Positions 14,841-27,385 of a stretch of DNA of 64,000 bases are shown piece by piece (position 1 is the stretch's first letter; the number at the start of each line of letters is the position of its first letter). The DNA is from Diabrotica undecimpunctata. Taxonomy: Eukaryota > Arthropoda > Insecta > Coleoptera > Chrysomelidae. Under the pieces are notes generated by a model. The model was given only the letters and a program-made list of their open reading frames with translations. It searched no databases and was not told the DNA's origin. The stretch is taken from the NCBI RefSeq assembly GCF_040954645.1, contig NC_092806.1, positions 112,513,231 through 112,577,230 of the forward strand, in the 5' to 3' direction. Both the position numbers and the translations under genes were made by a program.

Positions 14841-15044
14841 TATGTATATTATTGTCATTTTTAAATACTTATGAATAATGCATTTTAATTTGTATTGTAT
14901 TATTATATTGAATTATGTTGCACTGTATTGTAGTGTATTTATTATGTATATTATTGTCATTTTTAAATACTTATGAATATTGCGTTTTAATTTGTATTGT
15001 ATTATTATATTAAATTATGTTGCAGTGTATTGTATTGTATTTTT
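14841..15044. repeat. Two tandem copies of a 102-bp unit
   Basis: Copy one (14841-14942) and copy two (14943-15044) share TATGTATATTATTGTCATTT and continue in register to the end with only a handful of substitutions. It is AT-rich and non-coding. It begins about 50 bp beyond the tRNA terminator. Confidence 0.9.
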
Positions 15045-16330
15045 ATATTAATAACAAAATAAACAATGAATTTTACTGCAGAGCATGTGTAAAAAAAATT
15101 TTGCATTCAACTCCTTTCATACATATATTATATGAAAATAAAAATATACATTTTCATCAAAATATTGATTCAATCCTTCATTTACTATACTTTTATTACA
15201 GGTCAAATGTTGTTTATTAATTATTAGTAAGTTGTTATTAATTCTGTTTCTCTTTCTGATATGTCTTACCTATAGCATTACATATGTAATGATTGTGCAG
15301 ATTGACTCCCAAATAAATTTGTAACGGCGAATGCGTGTATAGAAGTGTAAAATCTACCGGTAGTCCCACTGGACTGCCACACCCGTTTTTCTCACTAAAC
15401 GGCTCCTTCTTGATCGTTGCGTCTCCAACAGCATCAAGTTCTATATGCTGATGTTTTTTTCTGATTTGCTTTGTTTGCTTATTTCGTTTCCCGTGATAGG
15501 CAAAGCCTAATGAACTAGGATATTTATTGATAACTAAAACACATAACACTATACACAAACAGGTAACATAACACACAAACAGGTAATCTATTTAATACAG
15601 TAACCACTAAGTAACCTCTTCAACCCGCAACATAGGTTCAGTGTTGCACCAAGCCTGTGGCTCACGTTACTCCACCACTGGTCGGAGCAGGATTTATTTC
15701 TGGTTTGTATTCACTTTTCCAGCCAATCAAGGCACGCCATCTCATCGGTAAGCAATATCTCATCAGCCACTTGTTTACTGATACGGTATATACCATTAAT
15801 GTTTCCACAAGCTAATATTATTTTTTGATTCTTGTAGCAGCCCTAAATAATGGTACATCTAGTATTGCATTTATTTGTTCAGTACTTTCTACTATGCTGT
15901 TATTTTTAATAAGACCTTTATTTGCCAGTATTAACATGAGCTGTTTAGAGACCACGGTTCTTTTTTAATACTTGAGTATTTCATCTAGTTATCTTTATCT
16001 AGATATATAAACAAGCAAAAAATTTTAATAAGTTCACGAAGAGGATTTTAAGAACCGGTGGAAAAAATTCTTTGATCATGGGTAACGAAAAATAAAACAG
16101 GTAAAGCAATTTTACCAGTTGATATCTATGGAGAAGTGTGTGCAGCTTTATAAGAGACAGTAGCCAGTTGGTTAACAGGTTTATTTTATTAGAATTATAA
16201 AAGTGGGTCAAATGATAGTATAATGGAAAAGAAGTATATTAGTACCTGTTTACAAAAACAAATAAGATGTTCAACAATGCAAAACCTATAAAGTTTTAAA
16301 ACTACTTAATAGCAACATGACAATATGCAA
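15045..16330. other. Mostly unassigned; one open frame
   Basis: Apart from the minus-strand frame at 15238-15576 nothing was identified. Segment 15600-15990 is of mixed composition and could be repeat DNA, but no motif could be named. Confidence 0.35.
15238..15576 (-). CDS. Unrecognised 112-codon open frame with hydrophobic start
   Basis: The product begins with a hydrophobic Cys/Val/Leu-rich segment (residues 1-16, CYVTCLCIVLCVLVI) that could act as a signal peptide or membrane anchor. A basic Gln/Lys-rich stretch follows (about residues 29-44), and then a neutral C-terminal half. I do not recognise it. No splice sites, promoter or homologous copy in the window support it. It may be chance, or part of an old retroelement. 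Confidence 0.2.
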   Translation of the reverse strand: MCYVTCLCIVLCVLVINKYPSSLGFAYHGKRNKQTKQIRKKHQHIELDAVGDATIKKEPFSEKNGCGSPVGLPVDFTLLYTHSPLQIYLGVNLHNHYICNAIGKTYQKEKQN

Positions 16331-16752
16331 GAGATTAATTAATTTAGAGCTTTATGTAAGGCAGATGAAACAAAGAACTGAGAAACTGTTACTAGCAACA
16401 GAAATGGACTTCTGGAGAAGAGCAGCAGGATCAAGAAGAGATCGGATACCAAATGAGAGAATACGAGATGATGGGAGTCAAGCATACAATAGTTGATGAC
16501 ATAAAAACAAAACAGTTAATATGGTACGGCCATGTACAGAGAATGCCAGATGACAGGATTCCGAAACAGATTTTGACGTGGACACCACAAGGAAGAAGAA
16601 AAAGAAGAAGGCCGAGAAGAAGCTCTAGAGAGGGAATTAAAAAAGAACTAGAGGAAAGAGAAATTCCTCCAGGCATATGGTTAAATAGAGAAGAATGGCG
16701 GTTAGGAGTCGGAAGGCGTCGGAGAACGCTGTAAACCGATAGTAGTAGTAGT
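16331..16752 (+). mobile_element. LINE 3' fragment with (TAG)n tail
   Basis: Translation gives LLLATEMDFWRRAAGSRRDR, then LIWYGHVQRMPDDRIPKQIL, a basic GRRKRRRPRRSSREG, and WLNREEWRLGVGRRRRTL with a stop at 16732-16734. This is the C-terminal region of the same LINE group as 8492-10350 and 42332-44021. A (TAG)n run (16740-16752) forms the tail. Only this end survives; the upstream limit is approximate. Confidence 0.75.
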
Positions 16753-19261
16753 GTAAGGTAGATCGATAAAAGATGAAACAGGCAGCTGATGGGAAAATTT
16801 AAGAATAAAGGAACATACGCTCATAAAGATTGTGAGAGATACGTATAAGGAAGTAGCAATTATTGTTAGAACAAGTGTGGAAGAAACTGATAAATTTCAT
16901 TTGAACGTACAATTGCTCGGGGCTGAATGTTTGGTCAAATCAGTTGAATCAGATAACAAGGAAATAACATGGTACATTCCCTGTATTCTTTTATAAAGAA
17001 ATAAGTTAATAAAATGGTTAATCATGTTCAACGTCAAGATAGTTATCATCTAATACGAAAATTTCTTAAATTGGAAGTTCCTGAAAGAAGTAGGAGAGGA
17101 GAAATCTGGTAGGTTAGAAATCTAAGTTTAGACAGGATATGTCTGTAAAGGGAATTAATATTGGTATGACTAAAGAAAGAACTTTATTGAAGAATGTAAT
17201 TAGAGAAGTCGAATTCAAATAGAAATAAAAATAGACACAATAATAATGGTCTATCCGTTGGAATTAAATTTAGAATTTCTGGATATGTGAGCATTCTCAT
17301 TATCGAGATAGTTATAATAAATAGTTTATGTAACAAAACTATTCATTACATGCTGTATATTCGTAAATTTAACTTTATCTTAAGTAATAATTGCTTTTTG
17401 TTATGAATTTAGTTGAAGGGCCCTTTCCAAATTCAATAATCAATCTTCGATACGGATGTTAGAGACATAAGCTTGCCTGCTGATATGCATCTAGTAAAGC
17501 TCTTAACTTAGTCAAATAACTTGAATCGAAGTCGAGATTAATGTTAAGGGGCAATTGCAAGTCATGTCCTAATTGTAGGCAGAGTAAGTGCTCTGTGCCT
17601 TTAGCATGGGCGTATCCCTGGAATTTCTAAAGAATTACTGGATAGATCATTTAATTTAGAATTTGAGAGTATTTAACATTTAGACTACCTAAGTAAAAAT
17701 GATTTAAAAAATTATTATTAATCAAGCGTACCTGCACAGTACTTGCAGCTAGAATCTGCGTTCTAGAAAGGGGTTTAAATACCAGCTATTTTCCTACGAA
17801 TTACTCATGACACGTCAGCTAAATAGAAAAAAATAAAATAGATTTAAAACAGTAAAAAACAATAAGAGAAAAATACCAGAACGTAATTGGATAAGATGTT
17901 AAGAATAGCAACCTAGATCTTGCTGAAACACCTGACAAATATTATTTCTAAAATAATCTAAACACTGTTAGACTTATAGACAAATACAATAATATAACAA
18001 ATAACATTTAAGAAAAATAGTGAGAAGAAATTGACCTTAAGTGCTTCGTAGTACTTTAGGTCTCCGGTTTGGAATATTTTTACTCCTTTTCTTTAGTACG
18101 GTATTAATACATCTTCTTTGTAGGTCATATTTAAACGCATACATCCATTTTTTCTAAGTCGTATTTTTATTAATTTGTTTTCTTATGCATTTTGTTGTAG
18201 ATTTCCATAACGTTCTTGGTACTTATCCCAACCAGCGCAATCTTTATGTTTTAACATAAAAAAAATTACGTTCGGCGTATGTAAGTTATGCCTATTTTCC
18301 TGTACTTTAATTAAATTATTAATTAAATATAATAATTTAATTAAGATATTTTTTAATTTTCTTGGTTTTCAAACATTGAATTCATTTTTTCTTTTTATTG
18401 CCCTTCCTCGCTAAGTGTCAGTTACAACATTGACCGAAGATCACCCATTATCAGCAATACAAGATAGTTTGAACTATGTATCACCAATCATTATATAAAA
18501 ATTCTTGTACTGGCCTGTATATATTTTGTTTATTTCTAATTTATTACAATTCAATAGATTATCTCTTACCAATTTGTGGGTTTTCACTTTGTCTGCTAAA
18601 TCAATTTTATGCATATTAATAAACACAGACATGTAATATTGGCATAATTACTATAACTTTTTTGATCTATATCTTTATAAGACAGCACCCTAATATGGGC
18701 TTTTTATAATTTCAGCATTTAATTTACTTTGTACCGCTTGATCTGAAGATACTTTACAAATTTTAGAAAGCGAAACCAGTCGTTTTGGGTAGTAAAATTA
18801 AATTGATTGTGAGTAAGTCTAATTTATTTCTTTTACCTATTTGAAATTGACTCAAACATGCAACACATTCATAATTTTTATAACTAAAGTATCTGTTTTT
18901 GTCGTTCCTACCATGCTCTCCAAAGCAATGTTAAAGACAAGTAGGGATAACGTATCTATGCATGTGAGATTTACTTCTTCGGTATTACCAGTTTTGCAAT
19001 GGCATTCCACAGCTCGAATCTTATGATACTATTATATACTTGCTTAACCTTTAAATGACTAGGAAGGTACACATATAACTATTGCTGTTAAAATTGTTTT
19101 TATTTGCCCTTTAGAAAAGATCCAGGTGATTTATTTCTTAAAAGAACTCAAAATAAGATACAAAAAATTTGGAGAAATATTTTCAGACTTTTTCAATTGA
19201 TCAACAATTAATGACCAATCATACTGGTAAAAAACTTAATGTAAATGATTTTTTTAGTGTA
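16753..19261. other. Long AT-rich stretch, mostly unassigned
   Basis: No intact frame was seen. A minus-strand segment around 19000-18850 reads DTLSLLVFNIALES, which resembles the GDxLSxLLFNIALE box of LINE reverse transcriptases. It is the only hint of an element and is weak. The rest (for example 17000-18700) shows nothing I can name. Confidence 0.35.
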
Positions 19262-21240
19262 AATAATAAACTTTCAATGTACAACTAAATTATTTGTACA
19301 ATGATTGCATGTTGGTCTGGTTATGGAACGGTAAAGACACTGGCTTTTAACAGATTTTGCAACATTTTCTTGTCTTTCTCTGTTTGTGATTTTTTTGACG
19401 GTATATGTAATAACTCCCAACCACAATGGCGTGTCTAAATTCGTTACGGCGTGGCCCTTTTTAAACCTCTGGTATTGTAGGTAGTAATAGTTAATGCCCA
19501 AGACACGCTTCTAGAGCCGTTTTGGTTAAAGTAATTTCCTATTACCTTAGAAAAGTTAGCGCGGGTCTGAATGGACGCAGTACAAAGTGAATTTGCGAGT
19601 TCTTTGAGAAACATTCAACGCTCGGATTTTTTTTTTAAATTTAGGATTATGATCTATTTATATAATATATGTGTCTAAAGCTGCCACGTCTAGGATGTTA
19701 AAAAAATATGCCAGCGGCCAACGTAGAGTTCCCCGCTTAGTGGTATGTTTCGACAACATTCATTGTATCAACTCTCCCTTTGGTTGTAGAATCATTTATG
19801 GTTTTACAGATAATATTTTTGATACTTTTGGAGTCTTGTGCATTGATAACAGCAATACCACCGATTTATTTATTTTGGGAACATTAGAGCAAACTGTTTT
19901 GAACTTTTTTGTCACTGTACCAACTAAACTTATATCCCAAAAATTCAATCTATGGGCCAATTGTAGTGTATTAAAAAATTGCAGTAAAACAGCAGTAAGA
20001 TAATAGCAACAGAGATGGAATGTCTGCGAAGATGCTGCAGAGTAACAAGAATGGATAGGAGAAGTAATGACGAAATAAAGCAAAGAAAATCAATAGAAAC
20101 AGACATACTAACATATATAGAACAAAAAAGACTAAAGTGGTATGGACATGTAAGAAGAGCTAGCGACAGCAGATGGATAAAAAGAATAACCGAATGGAGC
20201 CCCATAGGAAGGAGGAAAAGAGGACGACCCCGAAAATCCTGGAGGAACGAAGTAGACGACGCCATGAGTAAGAGAGGACTAAACGATGGAGAATGGAACA
20301 ACAGAGAGAGATGGAAACGGTTGAGCGAGGGAAGGCAGTGAATACTGTAGAATCCCTAAATATATATATATATAAAAAAATTGTCCGTAGTTACGTTTCT
20401 ACTGGATCCTTGTATTGATTCACCAAATTCAACACCATGTTTTTCCTAACATTTGCTTGCCATTCGCCACCTGGTGGCTTTCTAGTATATAATTGTGGTT
20501 GTAATGGGTAAACATCTTGCGCGTTGCATGCCCATAAAATCATAATACCATATTTTGCAGGCTTTGAGGGAATGCATTAAAATATTTTTTATATCTTCTG
20601 TATAGATGCTCATCTACAGTTTTATATTCTGAGGGTTTGTACCCTTTTATTAAATTACTTTTGAGCATAGTCCAGATGTACTGAATTAGAACAACATTAT
20701 CTGTTCCTTGTCGTTTAAAATGTGTTCGATAGTCATCAAAACGAATAATCTTCAATAGTAATTGAAAATGATCGCAGAGTATTAACAACACATACATGTT
20801 CTCAATTTGATTTATGTCACCCAACTTTAATAAAAATTCTCAGAAAAATTTGCCAATTCTTCTTTGGTGACGGGCTTGAAATTTTTTTCATTTACCTATT
20901 GTAAGAATTCTAAAATTTTGCTATCTGTTCAGTATTGTAGTGTTGTGTTATTTGATGACCTTTTCTATTGCTTCCTTTTAGAATAATATCGCACAATATA
21001 AGTTTAATTAGGGATTTGTTTTATCGTAAACGTGATTGAAGTTCGCTGCACCAGAAATTTGGCGTAAAATATTTTGTCAAGCAGCTTGTGTTTCACGGGA
21101 AAGAACATTTTGCTATACAGTTTCATCTTTGCTCGTCCACGTTAAATTCTCTTCGTCTACCGCTGCTCTTGTTTCACAATTTTTGACTTCATGTTCACTG
21201 TCTTTCATATTCAATTGTATGCTCTAATTCTTCGTCCGAC
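19262..21240 (-). pseudogene. piggyBac-like transposase pseudogene, split by a LINE
   Basis: From the N-terminal side: a degraded segment (21240-20860); IIRFDDYRTHFKRQ; YIWTMLKSNLIKGYKPSEYK; TVDEHLYRRYKKYF (20600s), equivalent to the family's TVDExL block; KPAKYGIMILWACNA; then the inserted LINE (19982-20373). Beyond it come QLAHRLNFWDISLVGTV, ILLSMHKTPKV, TLRWPLAYFFNILDVAALD (19670-19730) and a Cys-rich tail (CLYRSIT..CNHC, 19300s) like the piggyBac C-terminal zinc-binding region. Stops and shifts abound. No TTAA-flanked ends were recognised. Confidence 0.75.
19982..20373 (+). mobile_element. LINE 3' fragment inserted in piggyBac, 10-bp TSD
   Basis: Encodes MECLRRCCRVTRMDRRSNDE, LKWYGHVRRASDSRW, GRRKRGRPRKSWRNEVDDAM and ERWKRLSEGRQ, with a stop at 20339-20341. 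An AT tail (20359-20373) follows. It is bordered by TAAAAAATTG (19972-19981) and TAAAAAAATTG (20374-20384), a TSD with one length difference. The piggyBac reading resumes across it. It belongs to the LINE subfamily of 42332-44021. Confidence 0.85.
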
Positions 21241-21369
21241 TCTTCAGCTGCATTTTTGGTCGAGCCCAAGGTCATTTGTCTGTTAGCTATTGCGAATGCG
21301 ATGCACTTCATCACAAAAATAATCTTTAAAAAATAAAACCTTTTAAAGCTTATGTAGGTATAGTTGTAT

Positions 21370-23800
21370 CTAGTTCAAACTTCCTAGATGTAGATTATGC
21401 ACATGGAAGTCACCAGCTGACAATAATAACAAAGTAGTCAAAAATCAAATAGATTACATTATCGTCATAACAGAAGATATAGAAATTCTACAATATCATC
21501 CAAAAGTTATCCAGGAGCGGCATATTCTCCGATAACAATCCGGTTGTTTTGTCGATAAGAGTGAAACTAAAGAATATAAAGCACATAAGGCTGCTCAAAC
21601 AAGACAACACATAGGCAGAAATGAAACTTAAAATAAACGAAAACTTATAGAAAATTAAAGAAGATAATGCAGAAACTACGAAACGCAAAAACTATTGACC
21701 AAAAATGGGGAATAATTCAACATGCTCTTGTGTCAGTTGGAAAGGAACCCTCAAACCACTTGGGGAAAAAACAAAACCTTAAATGACAGTAGAAATTCTT
21801 GAACTTGTGGAAGAACGAAGAAAACATAAAGCAAACAACCTAAATAAATATAAAGAAATTCAGAAAAACATCAGAAAGAAAATTCGAGAGGCAAAAGAGA
21901 GGTGGATAAAAAGTATGATAGCTTTATTTTTCGCAAAAAAAATAAAAGGAATTACAGGTTCTAGAAAAAGCACAAGAACGAATATCCTTAAAAATGATAA
22001 AGGAGATATTATTACTGATATGAAGGAAAGATTGTGTCACTGGACCAATTACATCCAAAAGCTATTTAATGATGAAAGATAAGAACTATCATTAAAAACC
22101 ACAAAGGATACGGAACCAAATGTCGGTTATCTATGCCATCAAAAACACAAAAGAGAGCAAAGCTACCGGACAAGATGATGTGCCCATCGAATTATTAAAA
22201 CTTATTGATAAAGATGTTATTGATGTAATGGTTGAACTCTTTAATTTAATATATCAAACTTTCACAATCCCCAGAAAAAGTCTGCAATCAACCTTTGTGG
22301 CAGAACCCCAAAGTCAAGTGCAATATCCTGCTCAGATCACAGAACAAAAGCTTTAATGAGTCACACATTTAAAACATTTTTGAAAATAATACCCAGCAGA
22401 ATTGTTAAAAGTATTGAATATGAAATTAGGGACACACAATTTGGCTTTAAAAATGGTAAGGAGCATAAGAGATGCTTTATTCGGCTTAAATGTGCTGGCC
22501 CAGAGATGTATTGATATGAATCTTAACATGTACTTATGTTTTGTAGATTTTGAAAAGGCAGTTGATAAGAAATTTATTTAAAATCCTTTATAAAAGGTAT
22601 ATATTATACTCGGGCTATATAAGCTATATTGGGTAGAGCCCGATTGGGTATTTTAATTATATACCTTTTATAAAGGATTTTAAAAAAATTCTTTTTGATA
22701 CATGGTATACAGCCAGCTACAGGAACTGAGTTTCCTTGTGGATTTTGCACTTGATAAGGTTAAACAAAAAAAGCTTGTAGAAATATTAAAACTCAAAAAG
22801 ATTGACAGTCGTGATATGAAAATTATATCTAATCAATATTGGAATCAAACTGCTAAGGTAAGAGTTGACAACCAGAACACCCGAGATATCAAAATACAGA
22901 GATTAGTCCGCCAGGTTTGAGTGCTGTCACCACTACTCTTCAATGTCTACAGTAAAGGGATATTTCAAGAAGCACTCTCAGATTCAATAGGAGGTATATC
23001 TATCAATGAAGAAGTTTTGAATAACTTGCGTTTTGCAGACGATACAGTAATGATGACGGATAACAACAATGATTTACAGAACCTAATGCAAAGACTTAAT
23101 AAATGCTGTCATGAATATGAACTAAGGATGAATGTGAAAAAAACTAAATGCACGATAATGACTAAATCAGCAGATGCAAACATTGATTGTTAAAGATACT
23201 GTAATTGAGAGTGTGGATAGCTACAAATACAAACGTGGATAACATCAAATGTAAACCAAACCAAAGAAATTAGGACACGTATTGAAATACCACGTGCATC
23301 AATCGTTAAACCTAAAAAGTTTTTTTGTTGTCAGGATATAAGGTTAGGACTACACCTAAGATTGCTTCGGTGTTACGTTATCACTACTCTCCTTTATGGC
23401 TTGGAAGCATGGACATTAAAACAAATGCATCTAAATAAGTTGGCCGCCTTTGTATATTGGTGTTACAGAAGAATCCGACGAATATCATGGACTTAAAGAA
23501 TGTTAAACGCACAAGTGACTAGAAGAATAGGAAATGAAGCTGAAATGATATTGACTATCAAAAGAAGAAAACTTAAGTAGTTAGGCCATGTTATGAGAGG
23601 GCAAGGATACTCATTGTTGCAGCTTATTATGCAAGGCTAAATTCGAGGAAAGCAAAATGTGGGAAGACGAAGAATATCGTGGCTTAAGAACTTGAGAGAA
23701 TGTTTATAATGCAGTAATGCAGAACTATTTAGAGCAGCAGTCAACAGGGTCCGCATAGCCATGATGATTTCCAACCTTCGATAGAAGATTGGACTTAAAG
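21370..23800 (+). mobile_element. LINE, endonuclease end to 3' tail, interrupted by a MITE
   Basis: Translation in shifting frames: endonuclease C-terminal CTWKSPADNNNKVVKNQIDY (about 21395); linker frame 21783-22082; KATGQDDVPIELLKLIDKD (22150); LCFVDFEKAVDK (22540), then the insertion 22572-22738; KKLVEILKLKKIDSRDMKII; VRQV, a stop, then VLSPLLFNVYS (22915); LRFADDTVMMTD (23030), with the catalytic Asp pair intact; LLRCYVITTLLYGLEAWTL (23370); RRRISWLKNL; and AVNRVRIAMMISNLR near 23780. The 3' end shows AAG-type repeats. Multiple stops make it inactive. Confidence 0.8.
22572..22738. mobile_element. MITE with about 30-bp TIRs inside the LINE
   Basis: The left arm near 22575-22603 (TTTAAAATCCTTTATAAAAG) and right arm near 22655-22690 are inverted copies. 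The interior has a further short inverted GGGCT segment. Both flanks carry a GATTTTG...TTGATAAG segment of the LINE (22550-22571 and 22741-22762, the second copy shorter by several bases), consistent with a target duplication. It has no coding capacity. Confidence 0.7.
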
Positions 23801-24889
23801 AAGAAGGAGGTACAGGTGTATCTTTTACGTAATTTACATATACAAAAAATATCAGTAACATAAGGCTTAAAATCTATAAATAACAGGTGCAGATGTTTTG
23901 TTGTATTTCCAAAATGTTTCCATAAATAGCGGATTAATTTAAATCGAGATTCTCCTCTTCTATCTAATAAGGTTGTTTTTACAAGAACTACAATACGAGT
24001 AGAATAAATGGGAAATATACATTATAGCTTATACCTTACTTTTTGAAATGAAAATGCATTATTTCCGTATGTTTAATTACTGTGCAAAGTAGAAGTTCTT
24101 ACAGTATCTTTTATTTATTATTTTGCCACATCCGGCACTGGCCTCTTATAATGTTTGGGGTTCGATAGTATTGTGTACAAAATTATGTTCTACATTTGTA
24201 GCTGATGTAAAAGGACCCCGTGCCAGCAAGTAGGTTAACGTTTATGGCACTTGACAATCTGTTACGATACTTGCGTCTAATTTTGTTTATGTGTTTGAGA
24301 CTTTGATTTATGTTGATAAAGACGAGAAGTGCGTTGCGAGTTCTGAGTTGTGAGTAGGTGGTTTCAGCAGGGGATGTACTTTTGAAGTTTCTGCTAGGGT
24401 TACGTTAATTTCGTAATTGAGGTAAATTTAAGTCGAACTCTCGAGGAGTTAGGATGTTAGATTCAACAGACATAGAATATGTTTGTATATTTAATATGAT
24501 TCTAAAGCTGCTTTTTTGTGACATATTTACATTTACTAATACATTTTTTTATAAAGCCCAAATATAATTAAAATTACTTTACTTTTTATATATCGACTTT
24601 TAACTTGGAAATCTTTCCCAAAGTAAGTTTAATGAATTATTATAATTGTGGGTTATTCCCAAAACAATACAGCGGTTAACATTTTTATTTGATATTTTAG
24701 AATATCCTTAGGATACCACGATGTAACTTTTGTTTATAACCATCATCATTACAGCCTTATAATCTCATAGGATAAAAGCTCACCCCTCAGAGAGAATTTT
24801 TCCCATTTATTTTCTTAGGTTTTCAGTTTTCTGCTCCACCAACGCATTTATCTGTTATCTGTTACTCATCTTGGTTTTTATTGGGCAGT
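23801..24889. other. No gene recognised
   Basis: A G+C-richer region at 24110-24460 has no convincing frame. The rest is AT-rich. Confidence 0.35.
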
Positions 24890-26350
24890 TCTCCTGGTAT
24901 GATGTGGGAATTACTTCCTTAATTTGATCATTCTCCTATTCAATATCTATACATGTTTTGATATTATTAATTGTATCTTCTATCTTCACTTCCAAATCAG
25001 TTCGATATCCTTCCCAATTTGTACATTTCGGATCCGTGTAGCTAATTAAGATGGTTTATCAGTGTTTTATTTGCATATAAGGTAAAGTTAATGTGTCGGT
25101 AATCCGAGCTCATTGGCTCGTTGGCTGACTCACCAGTTAACAATTTTTTTGAGTACGTATAGTTATATCAATACCGTTCTGGCATTTATTGTTAACAAAG
25201 GTAGGTTCATTACCATTATTATTAAATATGAGCTCATCTCCTAGAATATAGTGAAAAAACTCACTTCGTTCATCGGTCTTGTCATCGATGATAACTTGTA
25301 GTCCATACCTTCTACAGTGTTCGATTACTTTTCGAATCGCTATATGAGGGGGTTCTGTTGCTGCTTTATCACCTAGAAAGTATGCCAAGCATACAAGTAT
25401 ATCCCGTCTGCCCGATTCCGCCCATATAGTGTTTAAGCTGCAATAAAATCTTCCGTGCAGAAATCTGAAAGTAGGATGTGATTAATATATTTCCTAAGTA
25501 CAATATACGCTCTGGGTTTTATCCCATTTGAGCAATACAGTACCTTAGTTGATACGGATTCTAGGCCACCAATTCAGCATGTCCCAGTAACTAAGGGCTT
25601 CTGGATTGTTGCTACGTATGTAGCTTTATTTGCGAGTCTTTTGCCAATGGTATACGAAGCAGCTTTGGCATGTTAAAGATTCGCCTGTATGAATTTATTC
25701 ATTGTTTTCTCTTGGAGAGTCTTTCTACTCACACCCTTTTGGAGGTAATTTGGTCTTTTCAGTTGCTTTTTCTTCTGTTTTCGCGGTATTGGGCTTTGTG
25801 AGGAAGAGGATGCTTCCTCTTTGGCCAGTCCGCTTAAATTTTTCGGAGATTTTGACTGTTTTTCCCTTTTTTCCGTTCTCTTCGGCATTTATTGTTCAGA
25901 AGAAAAAGATGCATCCTTTCTCCTGGCATCATTTGGTCTGATAATGTTCTGAATAAAGGCGAAGAAGGGCCTGAAATTTAATAATTTAATTTTTACAAGA
26001 CCTTCATAGATTTATTATAGATAGATCTATTGAGAACGTCAGGATATTTTCTGGACCAGATTTCTCGCAGTTGAGAACTTGCTCCATATGCCACGATTCA
26101 TCTTCCTTAGTTTGTTAAGAATTTTTTCAGCAGACATTGAAGTTTTTTTTTCTTCGTTAGGTATGTATGCAGTATAATTTTGAGCAGATCAGTTTCTTCA
26201 ACCTCCTTAAGTTTTGCTCCTTTTCATGGGTTAAGTCTCTTAGTCACCTTAATTATTCATTTGGAGCTTGTGTAGCTAACACATGTTACCTAAAGCCATC
26301 TAAGCTGATGTGAGCAGCCGTAGAATTTAACTTATGGTCCGTCTGTGAGA
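24890..26350 (-). pseudogene. LINE 5' half: ORF1 end and APE-type endonuclease
   Basis: From about 26100 downward: SAEKILNKLRKMNRG, a Lys/Ser/Gln-rich ORF1-like stretch (25888-25673), FIQANL..AKAASYTIGKRLA (start of the endonuclease ORF, 25680-25620), VLYCSNGIKPRAYIVL (about 25510), HCRRYGLQVIIDDKTDERSE (25310), GNEPTFVN with NGIDITIRT (25190), and CTNWEGYRTDLEVKIEDTI (24990). The order and motifs fit the endonuclease of R1/Jockey/I-type LINEs. It is the same kind of element as 60330-63010, whose 3' half survives there. There are several stops; no reverse transcriptase follows. Confidence 0.65.
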
Positions 26351-26469
26351 AGATCTTCGACGGCTTGCCTCACGCATAGGCGTGTAATAATCCTATTTTT
26401 TAATGATGGATTATTCCCCTTTGTTTATTATAATTGTATGTGCTGTGCTATGCTGTTCATTTTTTGAGT

Positions 26470-27190
26470 CCCTGTTTTTTAATTTAGAACCATAATGGCT
26501 TCTACGTCGTCTTCCAAGTCATATATCTATCTTTTTCTCAATCTGACTCTTCCTTTATGACATAGTGTAGTCCAATTGGTTATCCCTTGAAGCATGCCTT
26601 AATCTGGTCTTTTCAGTATGTGTCCAGTCCGTTCTAGATGTAGTAATTTGATATATTTGTTTATTTTTTTGTATCTGAGAAGTAAGAGAACCAACAACGA
26701 GAGCAACAAAAATAGTTGTCTGTCTAAACAATACCAGATGGCACAATAAAAACACTGACATTAAGACTTACTCGAGAATGTAGCTGCTATAAGGCCTATA
26801 ATGATATACACCACAGAAATTAGACTAAAAGCAAAGGATTCCCTAAAACATCTTGTCAACATCTTTCTTAGTTTTGTTGGAACCCCAAACTCCCTTAATT
26901 CTTCCCATCATTTTTGATCTTAATAATATTGTATCAAGGGCACTTTTGAATTCTATAAAAGCCACGTGTATTTCTCGATTATATTCTCTTGTATTTTGTA
27001 TTATTTGTTCCATTCTACTTAAGACGTTAATTGTCGATTTGCTTGATCTAAACCCATTCTGGGTTAGACCAGCTAGGTTTTTACTCAAGTATTTGTTATA
27101 TTAGTTAAGATCTTATAAGCAATGTTTAAAACAGTTATCGTCTTGTAGCTATAATTTTTTGTTTTATTCATCTTACATCATATTTTTCTA
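26470..27190 (-). pseudogene. LINE reverse-transcriptase fragment
   Basis: The minus frame 27088-26843 reads LAGLTQNGFRSSKSTINVLS and HVAFIEFKSALDTI, the Gly-Phe-Arg and (F/Y)xDxxxAxDxI boxes before the LINE catalytic motif. Downstream only degraded C-terminal-like pieces are seen (LLHLERTGHILKRPD near 26620, similar to RLxWxGHVxRxxD). YADD was not found. It is dead and internally deleted. Confidence 0.6.
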
Positions 27191-27385
27191 TATTAAACTA
27201 TATCATCTTCACCTGCTGCCTTACCAGTTTATAGTCTTCCGTCACCTTAATTTTGTGTTTCCTCCTTGATGTTTAATTCTCTTTTTTAATGTTCTTTCCA
27301 TATTCTCCTAATCTGTTTAGTTTCGAGTTCTATTTCTCCTTTTCGATAATTTAGTCTTCTTTAATTGGTGCGTGAATTGCTTTTA

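Noticed and set aside
16431..16676. 81-codon minus frame
   Set aside because: Shadow of the basic LINE C-terminal region on the plus strand.
19945..20301. 118-codon minus frame
   Set aside because: Shadow of the LINE C-terminal region at 19982-20373; Ser/Leu-rich because it opposes basic codons.
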